Shown: in pieces, positions 1 through 10,863 of the stretch | How positions within the stretch are numbered: the first letter of the stretch is position 1 | How the letters are laid out: each line of letters begins with the position of its first letter | NCBI RefSeq assembly: GCF_000090795.2 | Contig: NW_003546243.1 | Location: 1,314,731 to 1,378,730 of the forward strand | Direction of reading: 5' to 3' | DNA: 64,000 nucleotides | Source of the DNA: Amphimedon queenslandica | Taxonomy: Eukaryota; Porifera; Demospongiae; Haplosclerida; Niphatidae | Position numbers and translations under genes: made by a program | The notes under the pieces: model-generated | Databases searched by the model: none | What the model was told of the DNA's origin: nothing | What the model saw: only the letters and a program-made list of their open reading frames with translations

Positions 1-194
1 CCTAGTAGGTGGAATGTGCCAACCTGTCTTGATAGATTATTGTTTGTACATAATAACTGTATTATGTTAACTATTGAATGTAGCTATATCATAATGTTTG
101 TGTGTGTATTCATTTTTACTTGTGTCATTTTCTTTACTCGTCATAATGGCTCCTTTCTATCTCTCTTGTATCCAAATTCTGTTCATTTTTGTAG

Positions 195-990
195 TGAGAA
201 AGTGTCCAGCTTGTTCACAGCTTATACCTTCTCTTGAGTACGACAGGCATTTCTCCAGCTGCTCCAATAAACAGACCATACAGTTTAATGGTAATTCCCA
301 TTTCTATATCGTCTCTCCAATTTTTTCTATGCCTCTTGATCTGTTTGTTTGTCTAATTTATTTAACTTCAAATTATTGCTTCCTCTTAAATGTACTTTGT
401 TTATGTTACTGCTTAATCTGATGAGCAGTAGCAGATCCGTTGATTGCAATGTTATTTTTCATTAACAATTCTAAGAAATAATTACTGGATACCTCTTGTT
501 ATTAATCATTGTGTCCTCAAGTGATTTCATCTCTCTGTCTCCCCTCCCTTCCTCTCCCCCCACACACACAGAGGATACTCTATTGTCTGATGCAGGAGAG
601 TGTAGCATCTGTCTCGATGACATGATGGCTGGTAAGTTTACAATGCCTCATTACTCTCTCATGGCCTCCTTTCTCTTGTCATAAAGGTGACGAAATCGCA
701 AGATTGCCTTGCCTCTGCATTTATCACGTCAAGTAAGTAATGACACATTCATTGCGATCGCTGTGTGTGTGGATACGCATATTTTTATTGGTGCCAATAT
801 TTGTACAAATTTTTGTCACTAAATGGTATACATGTGTATTGTTGTAGTTATTCAAATTTCAAAAAAGCTCTTGTCATGCGTTGAATTGTTTCTCATCATT
901 GATAGGTGTATTGGCGAATGGTTCAGAGTCAAGGAAGAATGTCCACAGCATCCTGACCTCAAGTTAGAATCGGGCTCCGCCTCATCGTAA
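195..990 (+). CDS. ZNRF: ZNRF1/2-like RING E3 ubiquitin ligase, 3' part
   Basis: This is the C-terminal part of a membrane-associated zinc-and-RING-finger ubiquitin ligase; the 5' exons lie left of the window. Exons read by hand are 195-290, 572-631, 687-732 and 906-990, with GT-AG junctions and continuous frame. The first exon encodes a small CPAC...H...C zinc finger. It is followed by the linker ending DAGEC and a RING: CSICLDDMM, then GDEIARLPCLCIYH, then CIGEWF and CPQHP. The run IARLPCLCIYH and the zinc finger-RING spacing match vertebrate ZNRF1/ZNRF2, which act at endosomal, lysosomal and synaptic membranes. Their N-terminal myristoylation site would be off the window. The stop TAA falls 17 codons after CPQHP, slightly longer than the vertebrate C-terminus. 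Family assignment is strong; which of ZNRF1 or ZNRF2 cannot be told. Confidence 0.85.
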
Positions 991-1231
991 CCTCAATTAT
1001 TATTATTTTTGCATAAATTATTTTTCTTGTATTGGATCATCATAATCATCAGGTTTGACCTCACAAACAGAAAATGTACTAAATAAATTGTCACTCTGAA
1101 TAATAATAATAATAATAATAATTTTATTTTGCGAGAAAATTATAATACAACTATTTAAGTAACTAGAGTGTTGGCAAGAGTACATGATATTATGTACTCT
1201 CGGTATTAGTTAGATCTTTAAAGTATTTTGT

Positions 1232-2047
1232 TTATTTACTGGATGCACTCCTAAGTGGGTTCAGTTTCCCTTCACACACGGTACATGGTAGCCATTTCCT
1301 TGAGCCATATAGCACATGATAACTAACATACCACAGTGTCAGTGATATTATTAATGCTAGTATCTTCTCATAGAACGTGTGGAAATACAAGCAAGTGATG
1401 AGTATCATTAGTACGTTCAGTATAATCTCGATGGCTGCAATGATTTCAAACAGAACTACAGTAAAACTAGAAAGGGTGTGACTATAAATTACTGGCAATA
1501 TTGTAGCCTTCCATTTAGGCTGTGGTGGTAAGATACGATAGTTACTGCAAGCCCAAGGACTGATGGCCATCACTTCTTCACTTATTATCATTGTAGAGAA
1601 TGAGAGGAGGAACACGTGACCCGATATGTCAATGTCGCTCCATGTGCCGCCACCAGACAGACAATCGGAACGATTTGAAATGCTTTTATTAGAGCAAGCA
1701 CCCACTGATCTTTGATAGGATAGGAATAACTGCGTCACTGAATACCATATGAGATGGTTTATGAGTAATCTGAACAGGTGACGGATGGCGTCTTTTAGTT
1801 CCATTCCAGTGTAAAGGATAGCCGTCAAAGATACTGTTGGGAGGAGGAAGAGGAGAGTCCAGGCCCAGTTGTATTTTACATAGTATCTGTTGAGAGGGAA
1901 GTCTTTACTGGGACCATCAGCTTCGCCTAGTTCATATAGCTCGGAATAAAAAGAGAAGGCAAAGACTATGAGAGAAAAGAGAGCGGCTTTCAGAAAAGGA
2001 GAGGAATACAAAAGAGTGTTCAAGCAGGGTCTTACAATGGACGCCAT
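1232..2047 (-). CDS. FITM2: Fat storage-inducing transmembrane protein (FITM family)
   Basis: This is a single-exon 271-residue multi-pass ER membrane protein. FIT proteins are ER lipid phosphatases/diphosphatases needed for lipid-droplet budding and ER homeostasis. The sequence shows about six hydrophobic segments, and the conserved motif DISGHVFLLSFSTMIISEE near residues 140-160 carries the first catalytic-type histidine. A second histidine sits in CLYFHTFYEKI near residue 225, as expected for the two-histidine lipid phosphate phosphatase-like active site. Length matches metazoan FITM2 (about 260). The C-terminus is short and polar. Start is the first ATG of the open frame, 119 bp from the divergent PNP gene. 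FITM1 and FITM2 cannot be separated here; a single FIT gene is typical of invertebrates. Confidence 0.85.
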   Translation of the reverse strand: MASIVRPCLNTLLYSSPFLKAALFSLIVFAFSFYSELYELGEADGPSKDFPLNRYYVKYNWAWTLLFLLPTVSLTAILYTGMELKDAIRHLFRLLINHLIWYSVTQLFLSYQRSVGACSNKSISNRSDCLSGGGTWSDIDISGHVFLLSFSTMIISEEVMAISPWACSNYRILPPQPKWKATILPVIYSHTLSSFTVVLFEIIAAIEIILNVLMILITCLYFHTFYEKILALIISLTLWYVSYHVLYGSRKWLPCTVCEGKLNPLRSASSK

Positions 2048-2166
2048 TTTAAGACAGAAATGGGAGTTGACGCCTTAGCCACTCCCACTAGTTAATTATC
2101 ACTTTTAAAGTGTGAAAGATTTTGAAGATAAACACAAATTTGATTAGTGGTTTTTCTCAGTTCACC
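2048..2166. promoter_or_regulatory. Inferred divergent promoter, FITM / PNP copy 1
   Basis: Only 119 bp separate the start codons of FITM (-) and the first PNP gene (+). Both 5' UTRs and any promoter must fit here or inside the genes. I see no TATA box that I would defend. Inference from gene arrangement only. Confidence 0.35.
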
Positions 2167-4091
2167 ATGTCTTTCCTGGGCCTTTTAGGTGGCTCTGCCA
2201 AAAGCTCTGTTGATTTAGCTGAGTTACAAAGAAAGTATGTGTACCGTAGATATGATTGTTGTAATAATGTGCAGATAACATTCCTTTGTGTAACTTGACC
2301 TTCTCTATTGATACTCCTGACCAAACCGACCATTGATTTTATATACAATTATTATTATTATTATTTAATACAATAGGAACAGTCAGATTCAATATGATGA
2401 GATACAAAAGGTCACCAGTTCTGTACTTGGGAAAACAGAGCTTCGTCCTAAGCTGGGTATCATATGCGGATCAGGTCTTGGTGGTTTAGCTAATGAGGTT
2501 AAGGACTCTCAGGTAATACCTTACGCTGAGATTGATGGCTTTCCTAAATGCACAGGTAAAAGATTCAATGAAGTGTCTGTTGGTTTCTGTTTCATTGTTA
2601 TGTTTTATAATCAAAAGTAGTCTTGGCATCAAGAGTACTCTTGTAAAATCCATGACCTTGTTATCATTCTGTTCCTTACTGTTAGCTGATTACAATGTGC
2701 CTGTGATGTTACCATTTATCACTTAACAATTGATCAATAGCTGTGAGAAAACAAAACAAATACAATATAACAAGTTTCATGGATTTTAAAATTCTAAATC
2801 AATTTAAAAAGTTTTAATAGCTAAAATATAGCAAATATTATAATTGCATACAGGCCATTCCTGAAAATATTCATTCTTCTTACTTTTCCTCCTCATACAG
2901 TTCCGGGTCATGCTGGTAATCTTGTCCTTGGTTATTTATCTGGTGTTCCTACTGTATGCATGCAGGGAAGATTGCATTTCTATGAGGGACACCCAGCATG
3001 GCTGGTAAGTGCATGCTCTTACAGTTTACAATCTTTATTTGGCTCTGGCTCATTATTTACTCATTCCCCATAGGTTACAATGCCAATTAGAATGATGAAG
3101 CTAATTGGCGTTGAGACTCTCATTGTAACGAATGCCTCTGGAGGTCTCAATCAAGATTACAACAGTGGTGACATAATGGTAATAAAGGATCACATTAACT
3201 TAACAGGGTTGACTGGTCAGCATCCTCTGGTGGGGCCAAACGATGAAAAGTTAGCCTAAAACATCTGGCAATCATGTTAATCATACCACATGAGTGATTT
3301 TTGTGAAAATGATTTAATCTTTAATGCTGGACACCTGACATAATCCTAGTAACTTTTAAATAAACAGCCTTATAAGTTATAATAGCTCAATAAGCAGATA
3401 AGACCACTATAAAGAAGTGGAGTGATTTCTAGTCCCAATTGTTTAAGAAACAAAGGAACATGTATTATCAATGTGTCATGAATAAAGATGGTTCATTCAT
3501 TGCATTTTTCCATTAACAGCATAATGAAGTGGAATCATCTTTCACTTAACAAATAACAAAAATAGTTTTATATGTGTATACTATGCACAAAATACTATGA
3601 ATATTAACTCACAACTCTTATTATTTTAGGTTTGGTCCACGTTTCCCAGCCATGACCACGCCTTATGATCCTGAATTAAGACAATTGGCTCAAGAGACAG
3701 CCAAGGAATTGGGTTTCTCTGGTTTCATGAGAGAAGGGGTTTATGTCAAAGTGAGTGGTCCAAGCTATGAGACCCCATCTGAGTCAAGACTTCTGCGTAG
3801 TATTGGAGCTGATACAGTAGGAATGAGCACTGCACCTGAAGTTGTGGTAGCAAGACATGCTGGGATGAAAGTACTAGGTAAGTAATGATGAAGTGATTAT
3901 TATTACCATTATCTACTCTCTCTCTCTCTTTTGTAGGGTTTTCAATGGTTACTAATGTGGTTATTCTTGAACAAGATTCAGACAAAACACCACCAACACA
4001 TCAGGAAGTGATGGATACTGCAAATGCACGTGCAAAAGACCTTCAACTTTTGGTTAAAACAATTGTAGGAAAACTAGCAAGCACACTTTAA
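2167..4091 (+). CDS. PNP: Purine nucleoside phosphorylase, copy 1
   Basis: A cytosolic trimeric-type PNP that phosphorolyses inosine and guanosine to base plus ribose-1-phosphate in purine salvage. Exons read are 2167-2234, 2377-2555, 2901-3004, 3074-3249, 3630-3877 and 3937-4091. All junctions are GT-AG and the frame is continuous. Visible motifs are the phosphate-loop [20 protein letters not shown], the [13 protein letters not shown] segment, the NASGG strand, [15 protein letters not shown] (active-site Glu), [21 protein letters not shown] (base-contacting Asn) and PPTHQEV (ribose-side His). The only notable active-site change is NASGG, where human PNP and copy 2 have NAAGG. The first exon is unrelated in sequence to that of copy 2 while exons 2-6 are very similar. 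It is followed head-to-tail by copy 2. Confidence 0.93.
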
Positions 4092-4297
4092 GCTACAGAA
4101 ACTGCTGCTACTGCTGCTGCTGCTATGCTGCATAAAAAAAGAGAAAGGACTATTTTAATACAGAGTGCTAATTTTTATATCACTATTTGTTACTTGTACA
4201 ATGGAGAGATATTAGTTTTTATTACACATGTATGACTTTTATTTAATTTCACAAAAATACTTATGCTGACTCCACCTATTTCAGAGATCAAATTACA

Positions 4298-5616
4298 ATG
4301 GCTGCAATGTCTCTGTTGAGTTTCGAGACCCCGGAAAGAAGAAGGTCTAGTGTAAACTTGGCTGAGATGCATAGAAAGTATGTACTGTAATAGATTATTG
4401 ATTATCTGCATTCCTGCATAATTGAAATGAATAGTTGGTCTAGCCAATTAAGACTTGGCTGGGAGATCTTTTTTGTGCAATGTGCATTGATATTTTGATT
4501 TAAAAAAATGAACGACAGGGTCAGCCAGATCGAGCATGATGAGATACAAAAGGTCACCAGTTCTGTACTTGAGAAAACAAATCTCTGCCCTAAGCTGGGT
4601 ATCATATGTGGATCAGGTCTTGGTGGTTTAGCTAATGAGATTAAGGATCCTCAGGTAATACCTTACGCTGAGATCGAGGGATTTCCTAAATGCACAGGTG
4701 AGAATTGGATTTGTTTTTCTTAACCTTTATAATTCCTTATTTCTCCAATTCTCCTCGTACAGTTCAGGGTCATGCTGGTAATCTTGTCCTTGGTTATTTA
4801 TCTGGTGTTCCTACTGTATGCATGCAGGGAAGATTGCATTTCTACGAGGGACACCCAGCATGGCTGGTAAATGCATACTCTTACAATTTACAATCTTTAT
4901 TTGGCTCTGGCTCATTATTTACTCATTCCCCATAGGTTACAATGCCAATTAGAATGATGAAGCTAATTGGCGTTGAGACTCTCATTGTAACGAATGCAGC
5001 AGGTGGTCTTAATCAAGATTATAAAAGTGGCGATGTAATGGTAATAAAGGATCACATTAACATGGTAGGAATGACCGGCCATCATCCTCTGGTGGGGCCA
5101 AACGATGATAAGTTAGTTATTTCTTTTAATGTCAAATTTTACATTTCAAAAGGTTTGGTCCACGGTTCCCTGCTATGACAGTCCCTTATGACCGGGAACT
5201 AAGACACCTGGCTCTTCAAACTGCAGAGGAGCTGGGCTTCTCATCTTTCATTAGAGAAGGAGTCTATCTCAGTCTAAGTGGTCCAAGCTATGAGACCCCA
5301 TCTGAGTCAATATTTATGCGTAGTATTGGAGCTGATACAGTAGGAATGAGCACTGCACCTGAAGTTGTGGTAGCAAGACATGCTGGGATGAGAGTACTAG
5401 GTAAGTCTAATGATGTTATTACTTGTTACCATTATGTACTCTCTCTCTTCCTCTTTTGTAGGGTTTTCAATGGTTACTAATGTGGTTATTCTTGAACTAG
5501 ATTCAGATGCAATCCCACCAACACATCAGGAAGTGATGGATACTGCAAATGCACGAGCAAAAGACCTTCAGCTCCTTGTTAAAACAATTGTAGGAAAACT
5601 AGCAAGCACACTTTAA
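4298..5616 (+). CDS. PNP: Purine nucleoside phosphorylase, copy 2
   Basis: Tandem paralog of the preceding gene with the same six-exon structure: 4298-4377, 4519-4697, 4763-4866, 4936-5111, 5153-5400 and 5462-5616. It has the full set of PNP motifs: [62 protein letters not shown] and THQEV. NAAGG matches the human enzyme. The third intron and flanking exons are almost identical in both copies, including non-coding bases, which points to recent duplication or gene conversion. The fourth intron is only 41 nt here, against 380 nt in copy 1. The N-terminal exon starts [18 protein letters not shown] and shares only the ending with copy 1. Both copies look functional. Confidence 0.93.
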
Positions 5617-5708
5617 GTAAAACAAACAAATAGTGCCAATCTTTGGTGAAACAATATGTGACACAAATGATTTGAAAAAAAAATTTTTGTCTAGTCTAGT
5701 TTATTAAT

Positions 5709-7018
5709 TTATAACCTGCTTTTCATTCCTCCTCCAATCACCACTGTCTCTCCAGTCATGTAACATGCATCATCAGAGACCATGAATGAGACAGCACCAG
5801 CACAATCTGCTGGCTCACCAAATCTACATTGTAATTATATAAATACTAAAAGAATGTAACTTAAGGCCTAGCACCATGCGCTGTATGCATTATAGGAAAA
5901 TACCTGTTTAGAGAAATTTTCTTCAAAGCCTCATTTGCAATCATGTCGTTTTTCCAAAGCTATAGATAGAAGAAAGGGACTTTGGAGAGTTTTATGCCTT
6001 ATACTCACAGTTTCACTAAATCTTGTTTTTATGACACCAGGAGCCAAACAGTTAACACGAATATTGTCAGGTGCTAGTTCATCAGCTAAAACCTTTGTAA
6101 GACCAAAAAGAGCAGTCTTGCTCACAGAATAGGGACCTAGAAACTAAAAGGGGAAAATATTCCAAGGGACTATCATAAAATGGAAGTAACTAACATTAAA
6201 TGGTTCATATCCACCAATAGAAGAGACAAATACAATATTTCCACTAAAAAGCCTAATAGTAAAACAGTGACAATTATAATAATATTAAAACCTTGTTTTT
6301 TTCAAGTGTGGATAAGCCTCTTTAGCAATCATTGCTGCAGATTTAACATTCACTTCAAAAATCTTCACAAAATTCATTAAAATATTACGTGACAAGCAAA
6401 CCTACTTTATCCCATGCAGCTTCTGGTGTCTATAAGTAACATAATGATAAGAGATAGAATAATAAGAACATCTTTGTACCTCTAGTGTAGGTCCAAATGT
6501 TGGATTGACTGCAGCATTTGATACTAAAATGTGAAGCTGACCAAACCTTGATATTGCCTATTACCAGAAATATTAGCATTAACTATTATCTTTTAATATC
6601 TACTGCTACTCTCTCTTCTCCTTCATTACTTCACTTATTAAGTTCTTTCTGTCTTCATCTTTTCCCACGTGACACACGATCCCAGCCACAGCCTCATTCC
6701 CATGCTCAGTACGGAGTGTGTCAACTGCTCTATCAACGTTGACCTGTTTACGACTGCTGATCATTATCTTAGCACCATCTTTAGCTAATCGATCAGCAAT
6801 TGCATAACCAATACTGAGAGAAACATTAACAAAATTAAATTTAAAACTACTCAAATTGATATTTTTAAAGCCTAGGCTATTATTTCAAAGTATCTCAAGC
6901 TGTATTACCCATCAGTCGATGCAGTTATGACAGCAACTTTCCCTTCAAGTTTCCTAGTCCCTACAGTGCTCATTGTCCTACAGCTGAGAAGAAAAAAAGG
7001 AGAGATCCTTGATAACAT
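5709..7018 (-). CDS. DHRS4: Peroxisomal short-chain dehydrogenase, DHRS4-like
   Basis: An NADPH-dependent carbonyl/retinal reductase of the classical SDR family. Nine exons can be read on the minus strand: 6909-7018, 6630-6813, 6480-6557, 6406-6429, 6292-6362, 6195-6252, 6009-6143, 5904-5959 and 5709-5823. Motifs in order are the cofactor loop [49 protein letters not shown] with the catalytic Ser, [13 protein letters not shown] with the catalytic YxxxK, and [18 protein letters not shown]. The C-terminal exon ends in SRL, a type-1 peroxisomal targeting signal identical to the DHRS4 tail. Exon 4 is a 24-nt micro-exon. I chose the upstream Met at 7018, giving [15 protein letters not shown] before the SDR fold, because DHRS4 proteins also have an N-terminal extension. 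The Met at 6973 is an alternative. Confidence 0.93.
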
Positions 7019-7076
7019 TTGCAAGCAAGACAGCCACACCCTCTGAAGTGAAATTATTAACCCTTTAGACCAAAAT
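7019..7076. promoter_or_regulatory. Inferred bidirectional promoter, DHRS4 / ITFG1
   Basis: The two start codons are 58 bp apart (103 bp if DHRS4 starts at 6973). Any core promoter must be shared or lie within coding sequence. No specific element is identified. Inference from arrangement. Confidence 0.4.
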
Positions 7077-10000
7077 ATGAGATTAGAATGGCGGAGCTTT
7101 CTCAGCCTCCAGTCACTTTTGTTCCTCTTAACTTTCTTAATCTCCATTAAATTGACTGTATCACTTCAGTTTGTGGATGTCTCGGATAATCTAAACCTTA
7201 GATCGGTGTCTGGTAACTTTTCAGTGGTCGCTGTCGCCGATCAAAATGGTGACAAAAGAAATGATCTATTTTTGGTTAAAGGCTCTCAAGGTATCCACAT
7301 CAAGTTAGTGGTGATTTGTTTTATTTTCTGGCAGGTAACTTGGTAGTAATGACTTGGGATAATAAAGAGAAAGCTTTCAAGACATTTCACACACTAATGT
7401 AAGACATAATGCAAATTACGAGCAACTATTCTTAAGATTTGGGTGTCTAACAAATCTGTGTATTTATTATTATCATTAGGACAAAATTGACCGGAATTAT
7501 ATCTGTATCTGTTTTTGATTTTGATGGTGATGGATTGTTAGATTCCCTTGTGCGTTCAGCTGATTACCCTCCAGTTGTTTATTGGGGTAATGCACACGGG
7601 CCTAGTGGTAAGAGAGATCTATTTTTAGTAACAATAATGATGATGTCATTATTATAGGTCCTAATAATGTTACTATTCCTGTACCATCAGATTATAAAGC
7701 AGAAACACTTGTTATTGAGTGAGCATTACCGGTATATATAATAATAGACACATGTGATTTATTTGATAGTGGTAATGGTGATCATTTGCCTGATGTACTT
7801 GTGCTTTTGGATCAAGATCTTCAACTTTGGTCAAGTCAAGGAAAGAGGTGAAATAAAGAAAGTTGAATATTATTTTATTCTCTCTTTCCTTTTAGTCGTT
7901 CTTTTAATATCTCTCAAGTACTAAAGGGTCCTTTAGTTAATGTTATTGGTAGCTATTATGTTGACATTAATTCAGATTGTTTAGCTGGTACATAATTGTA
8001 ACTATTATGTATGTATTATGGGTACAGTGCTCATTAGTAAAATGCTCATAACTCAAAAAATATTAGTCTGAATCGCCTCAAACTTTCTATACTGCATAAG
8101 GACATCAATATGTATCAAAAAATGTAATAAAAATTTGGGGTGATTTTGGAGCCATTTTTTGGAAAATACCCAAGGCTATAGCCTTGGGTATTTTTCAGGA
8201 ATTTAGCATTTTCTTAAAATGGCCGTAACTTGAAAAATTGAAGTCGGAATCAGCTCAAACTTGCTACACAGCATAAGGACATCAATATGTATTGGAAAAT
8301 GTAATAAAAATTTGGGGTGATTTTGGAGCCATTTTTTGGAAAAATCCCAAGGCTATAGCCTTGGGTATTTTTCAGAATTGAGGCATTTTCTTAAAATGGC
8401 TGTAACTTGAAAAATTGAAGTCGGAATCAGCTCAAACTTTCTACACAGCATAAGGGCATCAATATGTACAAGAAAATGTAATAAAAATTTAGAGTGATTT
8501 TGGAGCCATTTTTTTGGAAAAAGGGTATTTTAAAGAAAATGGTCAAGTTGCTCAAGCAGCTGTATTGTTCACAGTTTATACAAGTACAGGAATGTTAACC
8601 ACATTTTGTGCAACCCATGAGAGCCTTTTACAATTAGTTGACTATAAAAGCAACAGTCTCTTGTCCATATGCTCATAATAGTTGTGATCTCTTTCCTGAT
8701 GAGATGCACATAATTTTTGGAAGGGTTCAGACCCTGCACTACAAAAATTTTTAGCAATGAACATAACTCATAAATTTTAACTAGAGACAGCTCAAACTTT
8801 TTTATATGGAACATTAATGAGCATATGAACATGTACATGTCATCAATTATGAATCCTTATGTCCAGTGTTCTTTCAGACATTCTTATTGTGCGCCGTGAT
8901 GAAGGGGAACCACCTTCCATTGACATCTGGTTAAGAGACCCAGTGGTAAGTATAGGTCTTCTATTCTTCCTTTCCCCCCCCTCCTTTTCTCTCCAGTACA
9001 TGAACCTAACATGGAGTCAGTCAGTATCTTTACCTTTGCCTCCTTCTCAATCCCTTTATGGCAAACCTGCTTTTGCTGATATGAGTAAGTGAGGTGCTCA
9101 TTATAACTATCAAATCCTTGTTGTCTTCATAAGATGGTGATGGACAAGTTGATATGATTATTCTCTCCTGTTCATCAGTCTCCTGCTCTCACCCTCTCCT
9201 TCATATCATGTATCAAGAGTTTAATGAGAAAACTGATGTTGTTCAGTGTCGTCCTTACACATGGAATGGCTGGAAATTGAAATGGGCGCAATCAGTAAGT
9301 AAACCAGCAGCTGCTACTGTAAATTTTATGGTTATTTTTTAGGTTACCCACTTCAATATCTCGTGGCCCCTTGATCCTAATTTTATAAAATATTATTTGC
9401 TAACTGTTGGTAAGGCTATAAAATGTCTTTTATTGTATGTACATGTATATAAGTAGTTATTTTCTTCTAGGTGATATTGATCTTGATCGCTTCCCTGACA
9501 TTATAATCCCTACTTTTAACACTACAGCATTGAATAGTTCTGTTAGTCAAATTGCTCGTGTTTTCACTAACAAACCTTGTGAAATAAACTGTGGAGATGG
9601 TGCAACAGCAATCAGAAGACTTGAGCATGACAGCTCTGTGAGTTATCAATCCCCAGTCCTTTTATACTGTCCATCGCTTCTTTCCCTGCTCTCCAGTTAT
9701 TCTCAAATGTTTATGGAGTCAACGCTGCTATCCTAATTGATCTCTTTGAAGATGTGAGAGGCTATGGAAGCTGTCTCCTAGCTGTGATTTACTTATTTCT
9801 TTTACATTTTAGGGTATTCCTGATGTATTGATTATCAGAGAGAAAGAGAGTGGAGGAGATGAGATTGTAGCCATGAGACAGGTTTTAAGCTCTGATCATA
9901 TGTTTCTAAAGACATTAGGTATGTCAATTGCTGTCTGCATACAATTTGTATCTTTTTTTCATCAGTGTTGTCTGGGTATTGCTTTTCTCATTGCTCAAGT

Positions 10001-10715
10001 GGTCGTGAAGTAAGCCCACTTGAGTTTGTCCGTCATTTCTCTTGTATTACTAGCCTCTTGGTTCACTTTTGCCTGGAGCTGTAGTCAGCTACGAGACTCT
10101 GGATAGAAATGGACATAAAATTAAAGCTACAGGTACATCTACATGTAGTACATGCAGTCTTTAAAAATTATTTATATATAATTTGTTTTACTTTGCAGGC
10201 TCAGTATCTCAATCTTCCTCTTACCTCAATTGCCCTACATTGCCCTATGTTCTCCTAGGACTTGGTACTACTCCAAACTTTATCGAAACACTCTCTATTG
10301 GTTTGGCCAACAATGTCACAAGCTCATCTTGGTACATGAACTGGCCGCTCCTGGTACCAAACTCTCAGCTTATCCTCATACCCAGTCCAACCTATAAACC
10401 ATCAAAGTTAGTAGAAGCATGAAAGTTTTAAGAATATTGCAGGACTTTCTATTAAATCATCATGACTAATGATATCTTGTTATTTTTATAGATGGACATT
10501 GCAGCTGTATTTGACTCCAAGTGGATTAGTGTATAGTGTTAGTGGGGTCCTCCTAAGTATATGCGTTGGACTCTTAATCATTATATTGCTACTACACACT
10601 AGGGAGAAGGTAATCAATGTGATTTGGATATTAATTTCATTTATTTATTTATTAGTATCAGGATTCAAAAGAGAGAAAGCAATCAAAGCAGAAGTTTTAC
10701 TTCAATGCAATGTAA
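7077..10715 (+). CDS. ITFG1: ITFG1 / T-cell immunomodulatory protein homolog, FG-GAP membrane protein
   Basis: A type I membrane protein with an extracellular FG-GAP beta-propeller. The start gives a signal peptide-like segment (residues 10-30, LLFLLTFLISIKLTVS). At least seven FG-GAP/calcium-loop repeats follow across many small exons: ADQNGDKRND, FDFDGDGLLD, DGNGDHLPD, VDINSDCLAD, MNGDGQVD, GDIDLDRFPD and EDGIPD. A cysteine-containing membrane-proximal region leads to one transmembrane helix (GVLLSICVGLLIIILLL). The tail encoded by the last exon ends FYFNAM, like the FHFDAM end of vertebrate ITFG1, which supports the 10715 stop over a longer read-through of the previous exon. N-glycosylation sequons are frequent (NVTIP, NISQ, NVTS). 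One long intron (about 7990-8877) is filled with dispersed repeats. Confidence 0.9.
8028..8540 (+). repeat. Family-B intronic tandem repeat (~177 bp, palindromic core)
   Basis: About three units in an ITFG1 intron. Each carries a shared body (GGAATCAGCTCAAACTT, CATAAGGACATCAATATGTA) and then a palindrome with core CCCAAGGCTATAGCCTTGGG. In the first unit the perfect palindrome is 32 bp, centred near 8177. The second centre is 177 bp downstream, near 8354. The third unit has lost its left half. A further fragment of the body lies at about 8755-8840. A related copy is in MBTPS1 (58930-59250). Confidence 0.85.
8542..8670 (+). repeat. Dispersed repeat C, copy 1 (open reading frame retained)
   Basis: About 129 bp nearly identical (only a handful of differences) to 61604-61733 in an MBTPS1 intron. 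Both copies stay open in the same frame and give a protein-like stretch containing [20 protein letters not shown]. Weak similarity continues downstream (TTTTTGGAAGGG...). Origin unknown. Confidence 0.75.
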
Positions 10716-10863
10716 CTAATAATAAATGTTATTTATATACAATGTAACTAATAATAGATGTTATATACATGTGTACAAATTTTATGATTTTTTCATCCAA
10801 TCCACGTTATTAACTATTAACAAATAATTAACCAGTAGTTATTAATTACCACGTGCTGTGGCA

